Assembly: GCA_023413135.1 (NCBI GenBank) | Contig: JAEZQK010000116.1 | Location: 1 to 21,102, forward strand | DNA: 21,102 nt | From: Bacillota bacterium | GTDB lineage: Bacteria; Bacillota; Clostridia; Christensenellales; Aristaeellaceae | Reading direction: 5' to 3' | Shown here: one piece after another, positions 15,935 through 21,102 of the stretch | Layout: each line of letters begins with the position of its first letter | Position numbering within the stretch: position 1 is the first letter of the stretch | Notes under the pieces: generated by a model | The model's input: the letters and a program-made list of their open reading frames with translations, nothing else | Databases searched by the model: none | What the model was told of the DNA's origin: nothing | Translations under genes and position numbers: made by a program

Positions 15935-17872
15935 TTAACCGTTTGCGTCCAGCATGTCGATGAGTTCCTTCAGCGCCCGGTCGGCTTCCTCCCACTCGTC
16001 GTACAGGGCGGCTACCTTATCCTGCGCTTTTTGATATTCCCTGGCGGCCTGGGCCGCCTTCTCGGGATCCTGATACGTTTCGGGCAGCGCCATCAGCGTT
16101 TCCAGATCGGCCATAGACTGCTCCAAATCGGCGATTTCCTTTTCCTTGGTTTGGGCAAGCTCCTGGGCTTTTAAAACTCGCTCCTTCTCCTGGCGGGTGC
16201 GCTTCTTTTCCTTCTCCATCTCGGTGCGTGTCTTTTGGGGAGCATCCGTTTCTGGCGCATCCCCCCGCTCCAATTTCTGCAGGTAATCGTCATAGTTGCC
16301 GGCGTATTCTTGGAGGCCGTCCTGGCCTAAAACCGCCACCTTGTTGGCAAAGCGGTTGATGAAGTACCGGTCGTGGGAAATGGCAAGGATGGTGCCGGGA
16401 TAATCGGAAAGCGCCTGCTCCAGCACCTCCCGGCTGTCCATATCCAGGTGGTTGGTAGGCTCGTCCATCAAAAGGAGGTTGTCCTTTTCCAGCATCAGCT
16501 TTGTAAGCGCCACCCGGCCCTTTTCGCCGCCGGAAAGGGTGGATACGGGCATGAACACATCGTCGCCTGTGAACAGGAACAGCCCCAGCGCACCCCGCAC
16601 CTCGTATTGCTCCAGGCGCCGGAAATCATCCCACACCTCGTCCAGAACCGTTTTTCCAGGATGCAGCGACGATTGGTGCTGGTCGTAATAGCCCAGGTCC
16701 ACGTTGGCGCCCAGCCGCACCGTGCCCTCGTCGGATTGGATGTCCCCGGTCAGGCAGCGGAACAGGGTGGATTTGCCCGCGCCGTTGGGACCGATGAGCG
16801 CCACCCGGTCGCCTAAGCGCAGGTGCAGGTTCAGATGTTCAAACAGCGTCCTTTCGCCAAAGCTCTTTTTAAGCTCCTTCACCATCAGCACATCGTCTCC
16901 GGTACGGCGGCGCACGGTAAAGGAAAACCGCACCTGATTTTCTTCCTCGGGTCTTTGCAGCCGCTCCATCTTGGCAAGCTTCTTTTCCCGGCTTTCGGCG
17001 GCGCGGATGGATTTTTCCCGGTTGAAGCTGCGGAAGCGGGCAATGATGGCCTCCTGCCTTAAGATCTCCTTCTGCTGCAGGTCGTAAGCCTTTTGCCTGG
17101 TTTCAAAGCGTTCGGTTCGCTGCTCCATATAGCGGGTATAATTTCCATCGTACTGCTCCACCGTACCCAGCAATAATTCCGCCATGCAGTCGCACACGTG
17201 GTCCAGAAAGTAGCGGTCATGGGAAATGATCAGCACTGTGCCCCGGTACTGGGAAAGATAGTTCTCCAGCCAGTTCAAAGCCTGCAGATCCAGATGGTTG
17301 GTGGGCTCATCGAGCAGCAAAAGATCCGGCTTTTGCAACAGCATCCGGGCCAGGCACAGCCTGGTTCGCTCGCCGCCACTCAGCTTTTCGGAAAGCTGGT
17401 CATGCTGGGCTTTGGTGAAACCGAGCCCGGCCAGCACGCCCTGGATGGCGCTTTGCCATGCATAGCCGTCCTGCCGCTCAAAATCGTCGGTGAGAGCCGC
17501 ATACTCGCTCCCCAGCCTGTGAAGCTCCTCCGGCTGATGGGTTTCGGCCATGCGGGCTTCCAGCTCCCGCATCTTCGCTTCCATCTCTTGAAGGGGAGCA
17601 AATACCGCCTCCAGCTCCTGGCGGACTGTGAGCCCCTCGGTCACCATTCCCTGCTGGGCCAGATAGCCCAATTTCAGCCCCCGGCCTAAGCTCAGCGTGC
17701 CCGCGTCGTATGTTTCCAGCCCGGCGATGATGCGCATCAGCGTGGTTTTGCCGCATCCGTTGACGCCGACCAAACCCAGCCGCTGGCCGGCCTGCAGGGT
17801 AAGCGAAACATCCTTGAGCACAGCGTTTGCGCCAAAGGATTTTTGTATGTGCTGCAGGGAAAGAATAATCAT
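15935..17872 (-). CDS. ABC-F family ATP-binding protein
   Basis: ABC-F proteins are soluble double ATPases that act on ribosomes, in translation quality control or antibiotic protection, not in transport. The 645 aa show domain 1 with Walker A GVNGCGKTT (36-44), signature LSGGERTRL (164-172) and Walker B LLLLDEPTNHLD (184-195). A charged interdomain linker (about 235-315) follows. Domain 2 has GPNGAGKST (361-369), LSGGEKGRV (447-455) and LLLMDEPTNHLD (467-478). A charged coiled-coil tail (about 555-645) resembles YdiF/Uup-type members. The ATG has GGAG seven bases upstream and follows the DUF6483-like gene by 13 bases. No drug-resistance subtype can be assigned; a housekeeping translation role is more likely. 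Confidence 0.94.
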   Translation of the reverse strand: MIILSLQHIQKSFGANAVLKDVSLTLQAGQRLGLVGVNGCGKTTLMRIIAGLETYDAGTLSLGRGLKLGYLAQQGMVTEGLTVRQELEAVFAPLQEMEAKMRELEARMAETHQPEELHRLGSEYAALTDDFERQDGYAWQSAIQGVLAGLGFTKAQHDQLSEKLSGGERTRLCLARMLLQKPDLLLLDEPTNHLDLQALNWLENYLSQYRGTVLIISHDRYFLDHVCDCMAELLLGTVEQYDGNYTRYMEQRTERFETRQKAYDLQQKEILRQEAIIARFRSFNREKSIRAAESREKKLAKMERLQRPEEENQVRFSFTVRRRTGDDVLMVKELKKSFGERTLFEHLNLHLRLGDRVALIGPNGAGKSTLFRCLTGDIQSDEGTVRLGANVDLGYYDQHQSSLHPGKTVLDEVWDDFRRLEQYEVRGALGLFLFTGDDVFMPVSTLSGGEKGRVALTKLMLEKDNLLLMDEPTNHLDMDSREVLEQALSDYPGTILAISHDRYFINRFANKVAVLGQDGLQEYAGNYDDYLQKLERGDAPETDAPQKTRTEMEKEKKRTRQEKERVLKAQELAQTKEKEIADLEQSMADLETLMALPETYQDPEKAAQAAREYQKAQDKVAALYDEWEEADRALKELIDMLDANG

Positions 17873-17885
17873 GCGCGGGCTCCGA

Positions 17886-18527
17886 TCATGTAGTGTAAAG
17901 TGCGCTTGCGCGCTTTTTCAAAGTCTCCAGGCTCTCCTTAACCTCAGGGTAAGGAAGCCCGCCCGCTTCCAGGCGGGTCTTGGGCACGGTAAGGCAGCCT
18001 TCCAGCAATGCCTGCCCATCCTTTAAAAGCTGCGGGTACTCCTCCAGGGATGCTTCGTCCAGCGCCTGATACAGCTGGTCTTCCCCCAGGCCAAACTGCT
18101 CCGCCTGCATGAAGAAGGCGGCGGCATCCATCCGATCCCTGGGCGTAAACAATGTCCAGGCATCCGCAAGGCAGGCTTTCAGCCGCTCGCAGCGCAGCTC
18201 GCAAAGCAGGCTTTCCTCCCGGAGGGACAAAAGAAGCCGCGCACTCCGATACAAAAGCTGCTCCCTTGATTCCTCGGGCAGGGATGTCTGCATGGCCTGT
18301 ATGTACAGAATCTCAGCCATCATCAAGCGGGGCTGCGGCGCCAGAAGCTCTATGATGCTCTCCACGCTCAGCTTCCTTGCGGCATCAATATCCATGCCGC
18401 AATGCTCCCGGCAGGCGTCGTCCAAAAGGCGCAGCCGCTGCAGGTCGTCCAGCATTTCTCCGATACGGCGCATGAAATCGCCCATCATCTCGATCATGCG
18501 CAGTACATAATCCTTTTGAAAGAACAT
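17886..18527 (-). CDS. DUF6483-like helical protein, function unknown
   Basis: The start (MFFQKDYVLRMIEMMGDFMRRI) and the layout match my memory of DUF6483 proteins from Clostridia, which have no known role. The 213-aa product is nearly all helix and may contain TPR-like repeats (about 65-170, with paired helices such as LLYRSARLLLSLREESLL and RMDAAAFFMQAEQFGL). No membrane segment, signal or catalytic motif is visible. The ATG at 18527 has GGAGG seven bases upstream; a longer in-frame start at 18629 would run through the promoter and is rejected. It is the first gene of an operon with the ABC-F gene, transcribed from a near-consensus promoter. Confidence 0.75.
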   Translation of the reverse strand: MFFQKDYVLRMIEMMGDFMRRIGEMLDDLQRLRLLDDACREHCGMDIDAARKLSVESIIELLAPQPRLMMAEILYIQAMQTSLPEESREQLLYRSARLLLSLREESLLCELRCERLKACLADAWTLFTPRDRMDAAAFFMQAEQFGLGEDQLYQALDEASLEEYPQLLKDGQALLEGCLTVPKTRLEAGGLPYPEVKESLETLKKRASALYTT

Positions 18528-18563
18528 AATCCGGCCTCCATCCCAAAGGTAGGGCACATAAAT

Positions 18564-18592
18564 ATTATACCGGAGTCGCACAGCCTTTACAA
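18564..18592 (-). promoter_or_regulatory. promoter of the DUF6483/ABC-F operon
   Basis: On the minus strand TTGTAA (18592-18587) and TATAAT (18569-18564) are 17 bases apart, close to the sigma-A consensus. It is arranged back to back with the plus-strand promoter at 18610-18638; the two -35 boxes are 17 bases apart. Confidence 0.75.
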
Positions 18593-18609
18593 GACAGGAA
18601 AAACCAGGG

Positions 18610-18638
18610 TTGCCACGGAATGGGCGCAAATGTATAAT
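18610..18638 (+). promoter_or_regulatory. promoter of the ATPase/DUF4435 module
   Basis: TTGCCA (18610-18615) and a perfect TATAAT (18633-18638) are separated by 17 bases. The ATG of the ATPase gene lies 23 bases after the -10 box, so the leader is very short, just containing GGAGG. Confidence 0.7.
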
Positions 18639-18661
18639 GAAGCTGAACGGAGGCGGCCGCC

Positions 18662-19551
18662 ATGCGGATAACGAACGTATATCTTAAAAATATCGGACCC
18701 TTTTCAAGGCGGAAGGAACTATTCTGCCTGGAAACGGATGACGACAGGGTTCTGATCACAGGTATCAGCGGGAGCGGAAAAAGCACAGCCTTGTGGGCCA
18801 TGGCTTCCCTGTGGCGCCTGCTGGGCGATAAGCCGCAGGACAATGAAGACAGCATCGAGGGCGACCTGGCCATGCATCTCACCGGGTTGCCGCAAGGGGA
18901 TGTGCTGGTGGGCTGGTCATCCAATCCCGCCTTCAAGAAGGAGATGGCAAAGCGCCATCCCGGCGCCATGGCGCTGTTTGCAGATGATGATACACCGGAT
19001 GCGCTAAGAGGCAAGCTCACAGGAGACATGCCCAACATGATCCTGCTGGATGCTGATTTTCATTTTGCACGGCAGGAAAAGGATTTTGAAAACGCCTGGT
19101 TCTTAACCGACGATGACGTGAAGGATGACTGGCCCCAGGCCCTTTCGCGCTTAAACAAGGATGACCGGCCCTGCGCCGGGGAGGTGATCAAGGCTGTCAA
19201 CCGTCTTCTGGTGGATAAAAGCCTGGCAATCGACCCAAACGGCGGAGTGCAGGTTCTTTTAAGCGGCGACCAGCGCCACGGCCCCCACCAGCTTTCCATG
19301 GGGAGAGGCACATGGCCGTGCTTTGCTTTTGCGCCGCCTGCTGCTTAAAGCCTGGCGGGGTGCTTTTATTGGATGAGCCGGCAGTACACCTGCACCCCAG
19401 CCAGGTAATCGGCTTGCTCTCCACCTTGGAAGGCTTTTGCCGCAAGGCGGGCGGGCAGATGCTGCTGGTATCCCACAACCCGGCCATTTGGCACAGGTAT
19501 GGGGAACTAGGGCTGACCGTGGAGCTGGAGGTAGGCCATGGCGATCAGTGA
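18662..19551 (+). CDS. SMC/OLD-like ATPase interrupted by a -1 frameshift (possible pseudogene or recoded gene), AriA-like
   Basis: The first frame (18662-19348) has Walker A GISGSGKST (residues 34-42) and reaches the signature LSMG (211-214), then loses similarity and stops after 14 more residues. The continuation is in the -1 frame (19303-19551): ERHMAVLCF, Walker B GGVLLLDEPAVHLHP and the switch segment MLLVSHNPAIW. Joined at the run GGGG (19300-19303) the protein would have 296 aa and a proper LSMGE signature. The break could be a real mutation, a sequencing error in the G run, or -1 ribosomal slippage. DEPxxHLHP is typical of AAA_15/AAA_21 ATPases from OLD, Gabija-like and PARIS systems. 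GGAGG lies eight bases before the ATG. Its end overlaps the DUF4435 gene by 14 bases. Confidence 0.8.
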
Positions 19552-20335
19552 CAGGCCCTATGATCTCATCCTGCGGGAGGCGGCGGCCACCCCCAGCAAG
19601 CGCGTACTGCTGGTGGAAGGCACGGGGGACGTCTCCTTCCTGACACAGATGCTGGATAAGCCGCCGCTGAGGGATGAAAACATATTCGCGGATTGGGTCA
19701 TTACCCCGGCCGGCGGCAAGGATGCCGTACTGCGCCTTTTAAAGGAGCGGCCTGGCCTGCACGCCATGGTGGACAGGGATGCCTGGAACGATGCGGAATG
19801 CGCGAACATGGAAAGGATGCACCGCAACCTGCACATCCTGCCCCGTTTCTGCATTGAAAACTACCTGATCTGCCCCGAGGAGCTTTCCCGGGCGCTGCCT
19901 GGCTTTGCCCAACTGGAACCGGTCATTGAAAGGGAGATCCCCCAGGCCGTGCGCCACGGCTGCCTCTGGCGTGCCGCACAGCCCCTGTATGAGGAGCTTT
20001 TGCAGGCGGGCTTCAACCGGGCGCTGCTGCGCTATCCCCCGCCCGATGAAGAGGAAACGCGATCACTGCTGGCAGGCTGGCAGCATCTTTTAAGCCCCGA
20101 AAATGTGCATCAAAGAATGGAGGAGCATTTCCGGCATGTGCAGGGCGCAAGCCAGCAAACGCTGCTGCGCAGGTATGTGCACGGCAAGGTGTTCTGGCGC
20201 GGCTGTGTGGAAAACCTGGCCGCCCGATTCTTCCCCGGCCGAAAGAGTGAAGAGCTCAAGCGGGAAGTATACCGGCGCCTGGCCCTTCCCATGGACCTTC
20301 ACGATTTTTTGCGGGCCATCTTCCTCGCCGGTTAG
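19538..20335 (+). CDS. DUF4435-like TOPRIM-type protein (AriB-like)
   Basis: This 265-aa protein shows the DUF4435 pattern, a TOPRIM-related nuclease fold. LLVEGTGDVSFL (24-35) carries the acidic E27 and D31, AMVDRDAW (76-83) carries D79 and D81, and CIENYLICPEEL (105-116) matches the conserved IENYL box. The rest is helical and basic. In PARIS the equivalent AriB is a toxin nuclease held by the ATPase AriA until a phage anti-restriction protein frees it. Here the ATG is inside the end of the ATPase frame and has GGAGG six bases upstream, so the pair is translationally coupled. Intact catalytic residues beside a damaged ATPase would be notable. Defence function is inferred; the protein is somewhat shorter than typical AriB. 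Confidence 0.75.
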   Translation: MAISDRPYDLILREAAATPSKRVLLVEGTGDVSFLTQMLDKPPLRDENIFADWVITPAGGKDAVLRLLKERPGLHAMVDRDAWNDAECANMERMHRNLHILPRFCIENYLICPEELSRALPGFAQLEPVIEREIPQAVRHGCLWRAAQPLYEELLQAGFNRALLRYPPPDEEETRSLLAGWQHLLSPENVHQRMEEHFRHVQGASQQTLLRRYVHGKVFWRGCVENLAARFFPGRKSEELKREVYRRLALPMDLHDFLRAIFLAG

Positions 20336-20384
20336 CGGCAGGGAAGCAAAACCGATACCAATGATAATAAAGGAGGTACAAATC

Positions 20385-20801
20385 ATGAAACAGTTTTTCA
20401 AGGATTTCAAGGCGTTCGCTCTCAAGGGCAATGTACTGGACCTGGCGGTAGGCGTCATCATCGGCGCGGCTTTCGGCAAAATTGTCACTTCCCTGGTGAA
20501 TGACATCCTCATGCCCCTGATCGGCCTGATCGTAGGCAATGTAAACCTTTCCGAAGCATCCATAGAACTCAGCGCCGCAGAAGGTGCGGGCAGGCTGAAC
20601 TATGGCATGTTTTTGCAGACCGTCATTGATTTTCTGTTGATGGCGCTGTGCGTGTTCCTGTTTGTTAAACTCATAGCCAGGTTTTCCTTGAAGAAGAAGG
20701 AGGAGGCAAAGCCCGCTCCTGCCCAGCGCCTATGTACCTTTTGCATGCAGCCGGTGCACGAACATGCCACCCGCTGCCCCCATTGCACAAGCCAGCTGTA
20801 A
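20385..20801 (+). CDS. mscL: large-conductance mechanosensitive channel MscL with C-terminal zinc ribbon
   Basis: MscL is a pentameric membrane channel that releases solutes on hypo-osmotic shock. The 138 aa include the N-terminal amphipathic helix (MKQFFKDFKAFALKGN), TM1 with the pore motif NVLDLAVGVIIGAAFGKIV (16-34) and TM2 (about 68-88, VIDFLLMALCVFLFVKLIA). After the cytoplasmic charged helix comes an extra tail with two Cys pairs, CTFC and CPHC (about 117-134), a zinc-ribbon-like knuckle absent from E. coli MscL. I believe similar tails occur in other Firmicutes MscL proteins. AAAGGAGG precedes the ATG at 20385; an in-frame ATG 94 codons upstream lies inside the DUF4435 gene and is rejected. 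Confidence 0.95.
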   Translation: MKQFFKDFKAFALKGNVLDLAVGVIIGAAFGKIVTSLVNDILMPLIGLIVGNVNLSEASIELSAAEGAGRLNYGMFLQTVIDFLLMALCVFLFVKLIARFSLKKKEEAKPAPAQRLCTFCMQPVHEHATRCPHCTSQL

Positions 20802-20823
20802 CCCCATGCCATGACCATACGCT

Positions 20824-20855
20824 AAGCGGGAGGGGATGTACATCCCCTCCCGCTT
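20824..20855. terminator. 32-base perfect palindrome between convergent genes
   Basis: AAGCGGGAGGGGATGT is followed directly by its exact reverse complement, centred on TGTACA. It lies 22 bases after mscL and 46 bases from the end of the Cys-rich gene on the other strand, so a shared bidirectional terminator is the simplest reading. There is no proper T run on either side (GTCTTGTC on plus), so termination may be factor-assisted. Confidence 0.55.
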
Positions 20856-20901
20856 GTCTTGTCATGTGTACATTTGTCATAGGCCTATGAGGCATATCGC
20901 C

Positions 20902-21102
20902 TTAATCACAGCGGTCGCAATGGTCGCGGTGGTCGCGATGTTCAGGGCGGGGTGGGAAATAGCAGCGTTTCTTGCAGGGATCCTTGCGAAGCAAGGGGCA
21001 GGGCTTCTCGGGCGGTTTGGGGCACTCGGGACACTTGGGGCATTTGGGGCACGGCCGGGGTTTGGGACATGGCCGGGGTTTGGGGCAGGGATGGGGCTTG
21101 GG
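20902..21102 (-). CDS. Cys/Pro/Lys-rich repeat protein, C-terminal part (runs off the window)
   Basis: The last 66 codons of a gene that starts beyond the window are visible on the minus strand. They begin with near-perfect six-residue repeats of CPKPRP type, turn into CPKCPKCPECPK, then KPCPLLRKDPCKKRCYF, and end in a His/Asp/Cys tail EHRDHRDHCDRCD before TAA. Twelve or so Cys in 66 residues suggest metal binding or disulfide cross-linking. Such compositions occur in spore-coat and surface proteins of Clostridia; that role is inference only. The 18-base DNA repeats (around 21050-21085) imply expansion by duplication. The frame has no start in the window and could be missed by gene finders that need one. 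Confidence 0.7.
   Translation of the reverse strand, partial: PKPHPCPKPRPCPKPRPCPKCPKCPECPKPPEKPCPLLRKDPCKKRCYFPPRPEHRDHRDHCDRCD

Noticed and set aside
20103..20384. 94-codon N-terminal extension of MscL
   Set aside because: It overlaps the DUF4435 gene in another frame, while a strong AAAGGAGG site and the canonical MscL start lie at 20385.
21030..21102. CRISPR-like or simple direct repeats at the right edge
   Set aside because: The 18-base repeats are contiguous, contain no spacers and keep a reading frame; they encode the CPKPRP protein repeats.

Overview
The window looks like a chromosomal segment of an anaerobic, spore-forming-type Clostridia (Firmicutes) with fairly GC-rich genes. This rests on strong GGAGG ribosome sites on nearly every gene, a YesM/YesN-type sensor pair beside Lpl/Ytc-type sugar permeases, an ABC-F protein, a DUF6483-like protein and an MscL carrying a zinc ribbon. 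Christensenellales or a related family is a guess. No rRNA, complete tRNA, CRISPR array, transposase or phage gene was seen.

Left edge (1-807): a short imperfect inverted-repeat element (about 1-145), an unrecognised small gene on the minus strand (151-570), and an AT-rich divergent spacer. Plus-strand operon (808-4377): a complete ribose/galactose-type sugar importer in the order ATPase, permease, binding protein. It ends at a strong hairpin terminator (4407-4439).

Minus-strand block 1 (13675 down to 4454) is a second carbohydrate-use locus. It encodes a sensor histidine kinase and an AraC-type response regulator, then an extended -10 promoter with a tandem repeat, then a binding protein, two CUT1 permeases, an FAD-dependent oxidoreductase and an enolase-superfamily enzyme. 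A terminator-like hairpin separates the binding protein from the permeases, probably to give more binding protein. No ATPase is encoded for this transporter, so a shared MsmX/UgpC-type ATPase elsewhere is expected. The two transporter operons converge on the terminator near 4420. Neither binding protein has a lipobox.

Minus-strand block 2 holds a proline iminopeptidase gene (13952-14932), a 257-base spacer with an odd unstarted open frame, and a tight four-gene operon (18527 down to 15190): DUF6483-like protein, ABC-F ATPase, glutaredoxin-like protein and DIP1984-family protein.

Right end (18662-21102): facing the DUF6483 promoter is a plus-strand two-gene module. It pairs an SMC/OLD-like ATPase, interrupted by a one-base frameshift in a G run, with a DUF4435/TOPRIM-like protein, an arrangement like the PARIS (AriA/AriB) anti-phage system. 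This is the best candidate for an unusual system here. It is followed by mscL with a C-terminal zinc ribbon, a 32-base perfect palindrome, and the C-terminal end of a Cys/Pro/Lys-rich repeat protein running off the window on the minus strand.
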